Source: Sphaerosporella brunnea | Lineage: Eukaryota; Ascomycota; Pezizomycetes; Pezizales; Pyronemataceae | Length of the DNA: 20,125 bases | Assembly (NCBI GenBank): GCA_008704415.1 | Contig: VXIS01000530.1 | Coordinates: 1-20,125, forward strand | Reading direction: 5' to 3' | Part shown: piece by piece, positions 1-10,793 of the stretch | Position numbering within the stretch: the first letter of the stretch is position 1 | How the letters are laid out: each line of letters starts with the position of its first letter | Position numbers and translations under genes: made by a program | The notes under the pieces: model-generated | What the model was told of the DNA's origin: nothing | What the model saw: the letters and a program-made list of their open reading frames with translations, nothing else | The model's database searches: none

Positions 1-192
1 AACGATAAAAGGGATAAACGCGGTGAAAAAGTTTGAGGACTCACGATAGATGCTGTTTTTAATATTTGCGGTTTTTTTTGGTGGCTTGTCGATTTTGCTG
101 TCGCTGAGTTTTGGTTTCGTCACAGCCTGGTGGCATGACATCAGCCAGCACGTTTGCACAAAAGGTCGCAACCAGGCTGGGGCCTCCTATTA

Positions 193-503
193 GTGGTTGT
201 CAATAACCTCCGTTCGCACGTCCGTTAGACCGTTCGTTGCTGAACGGTTGCCACTCCGTTTGGTAGACCCTTATTGACGACCCGGCGATGCCGCAGCCGT
301 CCGATCGCAAGTAATCATGATGTGCGGGCGACGCGGACGGATCGGTTCATTGATCGGTTAATTCGGTGCTCGCGAGCACCGGGTTGCCGTTGCGACGTTG
401 GGCAAACGGGGCCAATCAGCTGTTTTTCCGGGCTCCCATCCGTTTTGCCTTTCTGGCAACCGGACGTGGAAACGGGAGTCAAACGGAGGTTATTGACAAC
501 CAC
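193..503. mobile_element. MITE 1, TA-flanked, Tc1/mariner-type ends
   Basis: The ends form a perfect inverted repeat of 24 bases (191-214 against 482-505) beginning TAGTGGTTGTC. Imperfect complementarity continues inward, with a shared CACGTCCG block. The outermost TA on both sides (191-192 and 504-505) reads as a TA target-site duplication, which leaves a 311-bp element. It has no coding capacity. The size, the inverted repeat and the TA flank fit a non-autonomous Tc1/mariner-type element. The family is inferred from the flank only; no transposase of this family is in the window. Confidence 0.75.
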
Positions 504-614
504 TATTGGATCTTTGGAACACTCGGTTTCCAGCCAGCCGGCCCTTTCAGCCTACCTTGAGTACCACTATTGAGCCGGCATTCGGGCAACCGAGAACGAC
601 GTGGTCAGAAATTA

Positions 615-879
615 GGGGGATCCGGAGAAATTTAGCTAAAACAGCCTCTGCTGGCGGCACCAGGAAGGATGGGTGCACGGCGATTGGCAGAAGGCAGGCA
701 GTGCGCGACCCGACAGCCAAAAAGTTAAAATGTTCTGCTGCCAACAGCAGCTTTCAGCGCCGTTGCAAGTGGTAAACGGAAAGACGAGTGGTCTTGCGTC
801 ACAGCGTAGTTGAGAGCCAATCGACGTCCTCCCGTTCTTCCTAGTGCCGCCGTTTTAACAAAACTTTTCCGGATCCCCC
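615..879. mobile_element. MITE 2, TA-flanked, GGGGGATCCGGA ends
   Basis: A second 265-bp inverted-repeat element. Both ends read inward as GGGGGATCCGGA, followed by diverged but alignable sequence (TAAAAC, then GGCGGCAC, then AGGAAG) for about 50 bases. TA is present on both sides (613-614 and 880-881). It has no reading frame of interest. Its termini differ from MITE 1, so it belongs to a different family. The two lie 110 bp apart, both downstream of BUD20. Confidence 0.72.
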
Positions 880-1214
880 TATTTCAAATTTTCACATCTC
901 CACGTGCGCTTCCTTTCCTCCGGCCACGGCGGCCAGCCATGGTGCCTTCGGGCGCTAAGCAGTCAATAACCGCCGTTGCCGTGGAAAACTTCATCCGAAA
1001 AATGATATTTTTCATACTTTGGCTTCAGGCAAGTCGGCACGCAAAATACGGCACGCACGCAAAGGACGGCAAGAGATAAGAAGGAACAGAATCGAATCGA
1101 AATCCAATTAACGCTGAGGAACACACAGACAGCAGGATAGTTTTTTTGAGAACACCGAAACCCCCAAAAGACTTTTGATGAAGGAGAGAGAGAGGAGAGA
1201 CGGAAAGGAGGGAG
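880..1214. other. 3' flank of BUD20, no gene seen
   Basis: This is the downstream side of BUD20 (minus strand). I see no conserved reading frame, RNA gene or repeat here. Short open frames lack coding character. Confidence 0.5.
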
Positions 1215-1714
1215 TTATGCCTCAATCTCCATCTCCCGTGCCTCCTCGTCCCGTCGAAGCTGCTCCGCGCGCAGCTCTCGCGCCTCGTAGAAGCTGGCAC
1301 AGCCGGTGCCTGCTGCTGCGTCCGCCTCTTTCTGCGAGTATGGCTCCTCCTCGAGCATGCGCACTCTATGTACAGGCAAAGGAGTGTCAGCATTCGATTC
1401 TGTATGTAGGGAGGAGCGCGCACCGTCGCTTGTGGTTCTTTCCCCGGCGGTGCTCACGAAGGTTGTGAGCCTGCTCGAAATACTTGGAGCACTCGACGCA
1501 GTAGTGAACACCCAGAGCGGGCTTGTCTTCGTCGGGGATCAGGGCTTTGAATTGGGCCAGCGACTTGGGGTCGCGCAGGTCGCGGTGAATCTGGTCAAGG
1601 TCGCTGCGGGCATCGGCATCGGTTGGTCAGTGCGGGGGGTGACGGGAGGGAGGGAGCGGGGGATATATGTTACCGGGTGCGCCGCTTGGTTTTGGAACGT
1701 CGGATGGAACCCAT
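1215..1714 (-). CDS. BUD20: Bud20/ZNF593-type C2H2 zinc finger, 60S ribosome biogenesis factor
   Basis: There are three exons on the minus strand: 1714-1674, 1603-1424 and 1365-1215. The introns are 70 nt (GTAACA..CAG, CTGAC branch) and 58 nt (GTGCGC..TAG, CTGAC branch). The product is 123 aa. It opens with a basic SKTKRRTR stretch, then DLDQIHRDL, and has a single U1-type finger (Cys49, Cys52, His65, His71; C-x2-C-x12-H-x5-H). It continues with the family signature KRRVRMLEEEPYSQKEADAAAG and ends in a charged helical tail. Bud20 is known as a shuttling factor that aids nuclear export of pre-60S particles. Both splice junctions complete an Arg codon (CG|C and CG|A), which supports the model. 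The start codon sits in CAACCATGG after a CAG/CAA-rich leader. Length and motif order match the family. Confidence 0.93.
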
Positions 1715-2629
1715 GGTTGCTTGTTGCTTGTTGCTTGCTGCTGCTGCTGCTGTTTGATGGATGGCGGAATTTGGATTTTCAGCTCAGATCGATTTGTGAT
1801 CGCACGTGCAGTTTTCTGTTTGAAAAGCCAAACGAGACTAGCCAACTGCTGGAGCCTCAGCTGCTGTCACAAACACTCGTGATTAGATAGCGCTTAGGGT
1901 TGGCGGTGCAGGCCGAGGGCCGCCGGGACTCGGGCGTTCAGCCTCGGGTGAAGGCAGGCGTCGATTCCGATTTTTGTGGTGGAAGGCAGCAGTCGAGGGC
2001 GACTGACGTTCGGCTGGCAGAGGAGTGGCCGCGGTGGTGGGGTTTCCAAATGCCGCTTGTGTGATTGGGCGAGCTGAATTGGCAGGGTTTTTTTTTCAGG
2101 TCTTCGCTCTGTCGAGTGACGTGAAGCTGCACAGGTGCGAGTATTAATCGATTGCTTTCTGTATTTGCCACCACCATTCGAAGGGTCGAAGGGTAGATAC
2201 TGCGTGATGATGATGATACGATGATTGATGGTACCCGACGAAGTATCCACAGACTTATTTGACTTGGCTGCTGGTACTTCCTTTGATCCTTCGCCTGTAC
2301 CAGAATTACCAGCTCCGCCGGCCGGCAACACAGACGCACAGAGAACCAATCGTCGTGGAGCCGCTGGAAATCTACGCTCTCCCCCCCGCGTCCGCCGTTT
2401 ACCTGTTTTCTTACCTAAGTTTACCCTGTCCGGACACCACCCACCAAAGAAAACTGCCTGGTCCAAGTGCCGACTTAAGTCTATCTCCTCTTCTTCCCTT
2501 CGTCCCTCCCCTCTATTCTCCTCTCTTTCCCTCACACCCTCTTCTTCTTCATTGAAGATACCCCCCCACCTCTTCCCAACTTCAACCACATTGGTCCTTC
2601 TTTGATCAAAGTGTGCAACATTGCCCACC
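1715..2629. promoter_or_regulatory. Divergent promoter region between BUD20 and ACO1
   Basis: This 915-bp head-to-head intergenic region serves both genes. On the ACO1 side there is a long pyrimidine-rich tract (about 2480-2575) ending just upstream of the start, as is common for strongly expressed fungal genes. CCAAT boxes are visible at 2346-2350 (plus) and, on the minus strand, at 2064-2068 and 2078-2082. They are candidate sites for the CCAAT-binding HAP complex, which is known to control respiratory and iron-sulfur genes; regulation here is inferred. Open frames crossing the region look like products of base composition, not genes. Confidence 0.55.
1894..1901 (-). promoter_or_regulatory. 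AACCCTAA telobox upstream of BUD20
   Basis: The minus strand reads AACCCTAA about 180 bp upstream of the BUD20 start codon. It matches the ARCCCTAA site bound by Tbf1-type telobox factors, which in several fungi control ribosomal and ribosome-biogenesis genes. The motif is short and occurs here once, so the role is inferred from position and gene function. Confidence 0.4.
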
Positions 2630-5567
2630 ATGTTGTCCAGACACCTTCCCAGGGCATCTAAGCTAGTGAGTTAAGCCCTTTCGCCGACGGACGTTATCGT
2701 TCGGCGGCAGCTGCCGTGGTTGTTACCTCGCCGCCAGCAACGACTCTCATACATCTCGAAACCAATGCTGACTCGCTGCTTTGACAGTGCTCTGGCTCTG
2801 CCTTCAGGCAGCTCGTGAGTGACCCCGCTGCGCCGGCAGCGATGTCGGCTCCGTTTGATGCCTTCAGCATTCTGACCGCGATCGCAGACCCAGAGCAAGC
2901 GTGGCCTCGCCACCGTCACCGAGGACCCCCTCAACAAGAAGGTCGAGATGACCAACTGGGAGAAGGTTGGTGATCCCTCCACCCGCTCCAGCATTTTGTA
3001 CTCCTTCTCGGCTATGTTCGGCTTCCAGCCGCAACGGACATGCCGGAATTCCACTTTCGAGATAGAGCACGTGGCTAACAAAATCATGGCATAGGGCAAC
3101 TACATCAACTACAAGTATGTATATTCCGCATCGCTGGAATTGCGTGGCCACTCATCGCTCTGTCGTTGTCGCCGTTGTCGTGCTGATCATGAGGGGTGGA
3201 CGATGGCGGCGGCAGCTGGTGGGGCCGGGGTTGGCTTACGTCATTTGGCATAATTTCTTGTGTACTGAGACATGGCCGTGTAGGAAGATGAGCGAGAACC
3301 TCGAGATCGTGCGTGCGCGCCTTAACCGGCCGTTGACCTACGCCGAGAAGATTCTGTACTCTCACTTAGACGACCCCCACGGACAGGACATTGAGCGTGG
3401 TGTCTCCTACCTCAAGCTGCGACCCGACCGTGTTGCTTGCCAGGATGCCACCGCCCAGATGGCCATCCTCCAGTTCATGAGCGCTGGACTTCCTAAAGTC
3501 GCTACCCCCTCCACCGTGCACTGCGACCACTTGATCGAGGCCCAGATCGGTGGTGACAAGGATTTGGCGAGAGCCGAGTCCATCAACAAGGAGGTCTACG
3601 ATTTCTTATCTTCCGCTTGCGCCAAGTACGGGCTTGGTTTCTGGCGCCCCGGCTCTGGTATCATCCACCAGATTCTGTTGGAGAACTACGCTTTCCCCGG
3701 TGGTTTGTTGATCGGTACCGACTCTCACACTCCTAACGGAGGTGGTCTCGGTATGGCTGCTATCGGTGTCGGTGGTGCTGACGCCGTCGACGTCATGGCC
3801 GGTCTTCCTTGGGAGCTCAAGGCTCCCAAGGTCATCGGTGTCAAGCTGACTGGTGAATTGTCCGGCTGGACCGCTCCCAAGGGTAAGTTTGATTTTGTTG
3901 CCCTTCCCCCCGACGGTTTTCAAAGGGAGTAGCCATTGACATACGGTGCAGACATCATTTTGAAGCTCGCTGGTATCCTCACCGTCAAGGGTGGAACTGG
4001 TGCCATCGTCGAGTACCACGGACCCGGTGTCGACTCCCTGTCCTCCACTGGCATGGGTACCATCTGCAACATGGGTGCTGAGATTGGTGCCACCACCTCC
4101 GTCTTCCCATTCAACGAGTCCATGCACAAGTATCTGTCTGCCACGAAGCGTGCCCATATCGGTGACTTCGCCCGCACCTACTCCAAGGAGCTCAAGGCCG
4201 ACGAGGGTGCTGAGTATGACCAGCTCATTGAGATCAACCTCAGCGAGCTCGAGCCTCACATCAACGGCCCCTTTACTCCCGACTTGGCCACTCCCCTTTC
4301 CAAGTGGAAGGAGACCGTCAAGAAGGAGGGCTGGCCCGCTGAGCTTAAGGTCGGTTTGATCGGATCTTGCACTAACTCCTCTTACGAGGACATGTCCCGC
4401 TCCGCTTCCATCGCTCGTGACGCCCTTAACCACGGTGTCAAGTCCAAGTCCGTCTACACTGTCACCCCCGGTTCCGAGCAGATCCGTGCCACCATTGCCC
4501 GTGACGGACAGCTCGCCACCTTCGAGGAGTTCGGTGGTATCGTCCTTGCCAACGCTTGCGGTCCCTGCATTGGTCAGTGGGACCGTCGGGACGTCAAGAA
4601 GGGTGAGGCCAACTCCATCATGTCCTCTTACAACCGCAACTTTACCGGACGTAACGACGCCAATCCCGCCACCCACGCTTTCGTCACCTCCCCCGACTTG
4701 GTTACGGCCTTCTCCGTTGCCGGTACCCTTGACTTCAACCCTTTGACCGACCCCGTCAAGGACAAGGACGGAAAGGAGTTTTTCCTCTCTCCTCCCACCG
4801 GTGCTGGTCTCCCCGAGAAGGGCTATGACCCCGGCCGTGACACTTACCAGGCTCCTCCCGAGAACGCCGTCTCCGTCGAGGTCAAGGTTTCCCCCACCTC
4901 TGACCGTCTCCAAGTCCTCTCTCCCTTCCAGCCTTGGGACGGAAAGGACGCCACCGATTTGCCCATCCTTATCAAGTGTCGTGGCAAGACCACCACTGAC
5001 CACATCTCCATGGCCGGTCCCTGGTTGAAGTATCGTGGTCACTTGGACAACATCTCCAACAACATGTTGATCGGTGCCATCAACGACGAGAACGGACAGG
5101 CCAACAACGTCCGCAACGCCCTGACCGGCGAGTACGGTGCCGTCCCCGACACTGCTCGTGACTACAAGGCCAAGGGCATCAAGTGGGTCGTCGTCGGTGA
5201 CTGGAACTACGGAGAGGGATCTTCCCGTGAGCACGCCGCTCTTGAGCCCCGCCACCTCGGTGGTCTGGCCATCATCGTCCGCTCGTTCGCCCGTATCCAC
5301 GAGACCAACTTGAAGAAGCAGGGTATGCTTCCCCTCACCTTCTCCAACCCCGAAGACTACGACAAGATCAACCCCGACGACAAGGTCGACCTCCTCTGCA
5401 CTGAGCTCGCCGTCGGCAAGCCCATGACCCTCCGCGTCAAGCCCAAGAATGGCCCCGCCTGGGAGGCTAAGCTCTCGCACACCTTCAACGAGGGACAGAT
5501 TGAGTGGTTCAAGAACGGATCTGCCCTCAACACCATGGCCAAGAAGGCTGCTGAGGCCAAGAACTAA
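2630..5567 (+). CDS. ACO1: Aconitate hydratase, mitochondrial
   Basis: There are six exons: 2630-2665, 2788-2814, 2888-2965, 3095-3114, 3284-3882 and 3952-5567. All introns are GT..AG and all junctions keep frame, giving 791 aa. The enzyme interconverts citrate and isocitrate in the TCA cycle. Residues 1 to about 30 ([12 protein letters not shown], then SAFRQL and SKRGLATV) form a basic, acid-free mitochondrial presequence. The 4Fe-4S ligands are Cys393 (GSCTNSS), Cys456 and Cys459 (ANACGPCIG), with the 63+3 spacing of yeast Aco1. Also present are [32 protein letters not shown] and the swivel-domain [18 protein letters not shown]. The start lies in CCCACCATG. Exons 2 and 4 are very small (27 and 20 nt); exon 2 carries part of the presequence and is the least certain junction. 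The coding region looks intact and strongly codon-biased. Confidence 0.96.
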
Positions 5568-6405
5568 ATGTGTATGATTGCATGGTGGTAATTGGGAACG
5601 GAGTAGAATGCAGGGATGTTGGTGCTTTTGGGTGCTTGTTCGGACTTGTAAAATTTAACGGGTTTGGCTTTTTTTCCTTTCGACTGTCCGATCATCATTA
5701 TTTCCTTTGTGGTTTATTTCCTTAAGGTTGTTCGTGCTTTTTTTTTTTTTTGCGGATTCACATTGTAACCTTTTTCATCATGAGCGCTTCTTTCTTCCTC
5801 CTCCGAAAAGTCCTTTTGGATATACTATTTGCTGTGTGTGGGGTGTGAAGGGTTGATCTTGTCTTGTGTGATATCGAGAGAAGCTCTGTTGTGCATCTAT
5901 AATCGTGTCTTCTCCCTTGCGTAATATAACAAGTAATACTATGCAAAGCCATGATGCAGCCCCCCCGGGGCGAAGTCTGATGGAGATACTTTCAACTTTC
6001 GCTTTGGTTCACGGAAAACGGAGCCCTTTGACGGCGGATTTGCTATCATTTGGCGCATCAGGAGGCATGTTCGATTACTCGTCTCTGAGACTCTCCCCTG
6101 ATCATGACCCACTACTGGCAATGCCGCTAAATATATATCTCTCCTTGTATCTGAGTAGACGGGGCAAAAGTCGTTATTCGTACCTACTCAAGTACTTAGT
6201 ATGTAGTACTCTTAGGATTGATTGGAACCGCTCTAGATCTGTTTCCTGGCATGTGTTCGGGGCTTGTATCCAATTTCCAACTTTGGACATTTAGGAAATG
6301 CACGCCACGCTATATCGATGCGATATGGCCACAGTGCTTCCGGCCTATGGACTCTGCCTGGGTATTCTAAGCAAATATCATCTCCCTCGTTGCCTGCTCC
6401 CTCCC
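5568..6405. other. Convergent 3' intergenic region, ACO1/NAA50
   Basis: This holds the 3' flanks of two convergent genes. It is T-rich just after ACO1, with a pure T run near 5738-5751. No gene, RNA or repeat is recognisable. The open frames here show no domain or coding pattern. Confidence 0.5.
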
Positions 6406-6957
6406 TCATGATACTCCCTTTATCCGTAACCTCACAATCCTCGCCCCACCGGGTTTCAGCCTCATATAATACCCCTCCACAACACCTTCATCGACCACAA
6501 ACCCGCGCTTCCGATACCACTCCAGCGCATCCCTATTCTCCTGCCAAACATGCGCATACACCTCCTCCACACCCCACCGCTTCGCAGTCTCTACCACATC
6601 CGCCAGTAATGCGGCGGCCACACCCACCCCCCGGAACGGCGACAACACGCAGATCGTCATCAGGTATATCTTCCCGCCGCGAATCGTGGTGATATCCGCG
6701 ATGGGCTCTTTGGGAAGCGTCCCATCTGTCAACTCCCACCGCGCCCGGATCCCGCCGACGATGCTGATGCTGCCCTCCCAGAATGCGACACGCGATAAGG
6801 CACTGTCTGTGGCGTTGCTGAGGATGTCGCTGTAGAAACTCTCGCGGTACGGAATCGGCAGGAGGAGGGTGTTGAGACGCTTTAGGGAGGAGATGTTCTT
6901 GGGGTCGCTGGCGGGTGCTAGATGTAGCTGTGGTGGCGGTGTGAGGGGCGGGCTCAT
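6406..6957 (-). CDS. NAA50: NAA50/San-type GNAT N-terminal acetyltransferase
   Basis: A single-exon gene of 183 aa. It acetylates protein N-termini from acetyl-CoA, and in other eukaryotes it associates with the NatA complex at the ribosome. The family landmarks are visible: the substrate loop LPIPYRESFY (34-42), the beta-4 segment KIYLMTICV with Tyr98, and the acetyl-CoA loop RGVGVA (109-114). YAHVWQENRDALEWY contains His136, and GFVVDEG leads to the paired Tyr163-Tyr164. Tyr98 and His136 match the catalytic pair described for human NAA50. The human Phe-Pro-Val of the peptide pocket is Leu-Pro-Ile here. There is about 15 aa of extra sequence before beta-4 and an extended proline-rich N-terminus. 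It is convergent with ACO1 and divergent from the SLM1-like gene. A generic GNAT is the alternative. Confidence 0.85.
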   Translation of the reverse strand: MSPPLTPPPQLHLAPASDPKNISSLKRLNTLLLPIPYRESFYSDILSNATDSALSRVAFWEGSISIVGGIRARWELTDGTLPKEPIADITTIRGGKIYLMTICVLSPFRGVGVAAALLADVVETAKRWGVEEVYAHVWQENRDALEWYRKRGFVVDEGVVEGYYMRLKPGGARIVRLRIKGVS

Positions 6958-7742
6958 GTTGGCTGCTGGTCTGGGTTTGCGGAGGCGACGCGACGCGACT
7001 TTGTGGCTGGGGGTTGGGTGTCACGTGGATGCATGGTGTGTCACTCGTTCACGCTTTGCGGCATCAGAGGTTCCTTAGCCGCCACAGACTCGATTGTTTT
7101 GTGCAAACTCTCGGGAATCACTGACTGCCGATACAAATCCGGCATGCAAAGATAAGACGGGTTCTGGTTCCATTCGAATTGCTCGACTGATGTGCGATTC
7201 CTGAATCAAGAGGAACGAACGCTCAACAATTAACTTTTGACCGCTCTCAGCCACCTATGTCACACTTTACCACATTGCAGATCTCAAGGTTAGGGTTATA
7301 TACACCCTGGTGACATACATTGACGGCTTCCGTTGATGCAGTCTACAGACCTGCGTTCTTGGCCATAAAGGCGCATTGTCGCGCCACGTGCGGGAAGCGT
7401 CGCAGATACTCTGCATACATGACGTATGTGCACATGTTGAGCTTTCCTGGCGGGATACTCCCGGACGTTTTGACACACAACGAAACAAGATCCCCTTCGA
7501 TAGCTAAAGCCCATCAGTCGTCATAGCTTCGCTATTCCCTGCTTCAAGAAGTATGCACTGCGCACTCTGAATCCCCCAGGAGAACATAAAGATAGCGGCA
7601 CCGGTGCTCCCTGTCTCCCTTGTCGAAGCTTTCTAAACCCTTGAGCGCCTTCTTCCCTGAGGATTTGAATCCCAATCACACACTGCCCCCCCCCCCTCTC
7701 ATCCTGATCGCCGTCCTCATACGTATCACCCATCATCATCAT
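6958..7742. promoter_or_regulatory. Divergent promoter region, NAA50/SLM1-like
   Basis: This 785-bp region is shared by the two divergent genes. A C-run followed by CATCATCATCAT lies just before the SLM1-like start. A single TTAGGGTTA occurs at 7290-7298. No conserved gene is seen. Confidence 0.45.
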
Positions 7743-10385
7743 ATGTCCACTACAGCTCCTCACTCGCCAGAGGGAACTAAGTTCATCGAAGACTTCCACA
7801 GCGTGAACCAGTACCATCCGTCAACAACCATGGATCCGGAATCGGATGCAGAAGCCCCCAAGCGCTCGGGTACGCTCAAGAAGACGGACTCGGTGAAACG
7901 CAATATGCCCAAGCGGTCAAGAGCCAACTCAGCCCGCAACGGGCCCAACCTGGGAGATCCCCACTCCAGGAACTCGTTCATCTACACACCGGTTCCTACA
8001 CAGAGCAACCCTACGGAGATCCTCGTCAATCGATTTCAAGGTGAGTTTGCGAACCTGGTTTTTTTGTGCGGCGTGTGTGTGTGTGTGTGTGCAGTTTTAT
8101 TGTTCGTATGTGACCGCGAACGATCATTATGACAGATCTTCTACTCGCCCCCACCCTTATTCTGTCCTTGTGCGGCGTGTTCTTTGGTGGCTAACTAAGT
8201 GGGTTTTTGTACGCAGCTTGGAGAAAAGTGTTGAAAGACTACATTTCGTACTTCCGAGAAGTTCAGGCGCAATATGAAGCTCGCGGCCGAGGAATCCACA
8301 AAGTCACGCAGTCGCTCAATGCCGCGACGAGGCCGAGCGAGTTTGTGACCCAGGGAGGAATCATGGAGACCAATTCTGTTCTCAGCGATTTCCACAAGGA
8401 GGCGACTATGAACGCTAGCCATGCGGCAAAGATTGAGAGCGAGATTATTAACAACTTGACGGGTCTGCGCGGCGATCTGAACTTGAAAATCAAGGAGATC
8501 AAGGCCCTTTCTGGAGACTTCAGGAGTAATGTTGAGAAGGAAATGGAGGCTACAAAGAAGGAGGTTCTGAGGCTGCAGGAGGCCCTGGAAACTCTCGATT
8601 CTAATCCTTCTGGAGGAAAAGATCCGTTAGTATACCCTTATTTCCTCGGCGAAGCTGGGTTACTGAGCTTGTTAGGTATATTGTGAAGCTTGCTGTTGAT
8701 AAGCAGTTGAAGCGTCAATTCGCCGAGGAGAACTATATTCACAGGGTAAGTAATTGGACCTCATGCATCGTCCTTGCTTCTGTCAACTGACAAGATTCAC
8801 AGGCCTACCTCAACCTTGAATCGAGTGGTCGTGAGTTGGAGAAGATTGTTGTCGGCGAGATTCAAAAGGCTTATGCTACCTACGTCAAGATTCTCACAGG
8901 AGATGGTCAGGAACTGATCGATTTCGCCCTGCGTCTCACCACCACGACTCTTCGCCTTCCGGCTGATCGCGAGTGGAATGCCTTCGTCGAACGGGAGACA
9001 CACATGGTTAATCCAGCCATCCCCATGAGGGCAATTGATGAGATCGAATATCCTGGGCATCACCATCCTGCTGTGACCGAGGTTCTGAGCGGAATGTTGG
9101 AGAGAAAGTCCAAATATCTGAAATCATTTACCCCAGCATGGTGAGAATTTCTAGCCGGTCTCTGCATGCTTCATATTCATCCTACCTAACGCATTCCAGG
9201 TATATCCTCTCGCCAACGCATCTGCACGAGTTCAAAACTCCGGACCGTGAACGCGATCAAACCCCGGTGATGTCTTTGTATCTTCCTGAGTCGTCACTTG
9301 GGAAGTATTCGGAGCCGTCTGCTACCTCTCACAAATTTGTGTTGAAGGCTCGTCAAACAGGCACTCTCCATCGTGGACACAGCTGGGTGTTTCGTGCCGA
9401 ATCTCATGAGACCATGCTTGAGTGGTACGAAGCAATCAAAAAGCTCAACGAAGTCTCTGGGGCCGAGAGGAATGCCTATGTGCGGAGCGCCGCGGCGCAT
9501 AAGCGTTCCGATTCGCATGATTCTCAGTCTTACCTTTCTGACAACGGCTTGGAAAACGACGAAGCCGATGAGGTCCCTTACTCTGGCAGGGCTAGTGAAA
9601 TGGAATATCAAGTCGAGAACCACGAAGATCTCCAGCTACCCAAGCGTCCGGAAGCTGGACGCTTCCCCAGCGACATCCAAGTTAACCGGGGACTGGAGCA
9701 TCGAGAGTCGATCAGCGGGGGTTCTAGTACGTCTGCGATCGCTGCTGCTACGGCACTTCCTGGGACCTCCTTTCCTGCCGATCGAAAAAATGATGAGGAC
9801 TACAAGGACTACGCCCAGCAGCGTGTCGGCCTCGTGCCCCATGAGATTGATTCGCCTGGAGTCAATTGTTTCGTCGCCGCCGGTTTAGCTCAGCCGCAGG
9901 CCAGAAAGCCCGTCCAGGTCCCCAGGGCGACCGGCTTTGGCATCGACCCGATTACTGGAGAGCCAGAGAGCGAGTTTGGCCCTTCTCGGGACAGCAACAG
10001 CCCCACACACATTGATTTCCTCAGTGCAGATCGGCCTGTGAGAGCTTCACCCGAGTCAGATCCCCGCGAGCCGATCCCTCCCAATGAAGCGGATCCCGTG
10101 GCGATGCACTCTGGCTCATTGGCTGCTGTGGCGGAAGCCCCTCCTCTCACTGCCGAAGCCCTCGTTCCATTGTCGCCTGTTATTGCACCCGCCGCGGCCG
10201 TGGTCGACGAGAGCGTTCCAACCAGCGGTGCTCCTCTTAACACCGCTGGATATGCCTCCAAGACGGGATTCCCAATTCTTAACCAGGCTAACACTGACGA
10301 CAGGCCTCACCTCCACAGGCAGTACTCTAACAAAGGTACTATCAGTGACCTAGACGTGCCTGGAAAGTATCCTAACAAGGTCTAA
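7743..10385 (+). CDS. SLM1: Slm1/Slm2-like BAR and PH domain protein (TORC2 effector)
   Basis: There are five exons: 7743-8040, 8217-8625, 8676-8745, 8803-9140 and 9200-10385. The frame-consistent GT..AG introns are 176, 50, 57 and 59 nt, and the product is 766 aa. Residues 1-98 are polar and basic. Residues from about 99 (FQAWRKVLKDYISYFREVQ) to about 340 form the helical F-BAR-like region. Residues about 352-459 form the PH domain (ERKSKYLKSFTPAWYILSP, LHEFK, HSWVFRAESHETMLEWYEAI). The remainder is low-complexity Ser/Pro/Glu-rich tail ending DVPGKYPNKV. Slm proteins bind PI(4,5)P2 at the plasma membrane near eisosomes and relay TORC2 signalling. The start at 7743 was chosen because upstream in-frame sequence has no ATG and is compositionally odd; ATG 7830 is an alternative. 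Part of the last exon is duplicated at 19151-19355. Confidence 0.88.
8073..8091. repeat. (GT)n microsatellite in SLM1-like intron 1
   Basis: A run of about nine GT dinucleotides sits inside the first and longest intron of the SLM1-like gene. It is simple sequence with no evident function. Confidence 0.85.
9936..10148 (+). repeat. Source segment of the SLM1 gene-fragment duplication
   Basis: This part of the last SLM1-like exon (from GFGIDPITGE to AEAPPL) recurs at 19151-19355. From 9972 to 10148 the two copies are identical over 177 bases. The first about 28 bases differ at a few positions, and the distant copy has a net 8-base deletion in a GAGAG-rich spot (around 9960-9971). Confidence 0.95.
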
Positions 10386-10793
10386 GAACACTCTGATACT
10401 TATGCTCAAAATACCTGTTTGTTTCCTTTAGCTGGTGGCTGTTCTTCCAAATTCAAGTTTCGTTTCGCCTGTGCTGGCCTCGCTTTGTTCTGTTTGGGTT
10501 TCTTTGTGATTGCTTCGGAGCGGGAGTTCTCGAGAGTAGAGGCTTTCGTTGCTTGTCACTTGATTTGTAGGTATTCTATATATCATGCCATTGAACTGGA
10601 TAGGCTGTGTCCCTCCGCAATCCCACAACACGCCGACCGCGAGTCACTGTACTTGTGCTCTGCAGCTGCCATGTAAATGTAAGCCACTTCCAGTCTGGAA
10701 AAAAGGTCTGTGTGGGGGCACCCATGATAGTAACATATCGTATCTACTATGAGCCATTTTATTTCCGGTTGCCTTGGCGTGGCCGGCAGTTAA
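10386..10793. other. 3' flank of SLM1-like gene up to the replicon breakpoint
   Basis: This holds the SLM1-like 3' untranslated region and spacer. No gene is recognised. Homology to the Rep-like sequence appears to begin at about 10794. The open frame continues left to 10644 but loses all family resemblance. Confidence 0.5.

Noticed and set aside
1894..2631. 245-codon minus-strand frame over the BUD20/ACO1 promoter
   Set aside because: It depends on the CT-rich ACO1 leader, has poly-Glu/Arg composition, overlaps the promoter and shows no domain.
3606..5480. 624-codon open frame on the minus strand
   Set aside because: It is the antisense of ACO1. Strong third-position C in the real gene removes stops from the opposite strand. 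The translation is Gly/Val/Leu/Asp-rich low complexity with no domain.
5905..6294. 129-codon frame downstream of ACO1
   Set aside because: It lies in the convergent 3' region with no conserved motif, and its composition changes along the frame.
7290..7298. TTAGGGTTA as telomere remnant
   Set aside because: Only one and a half repeat units, in a normal promoter region; better seen as a chance or regulatory motif.
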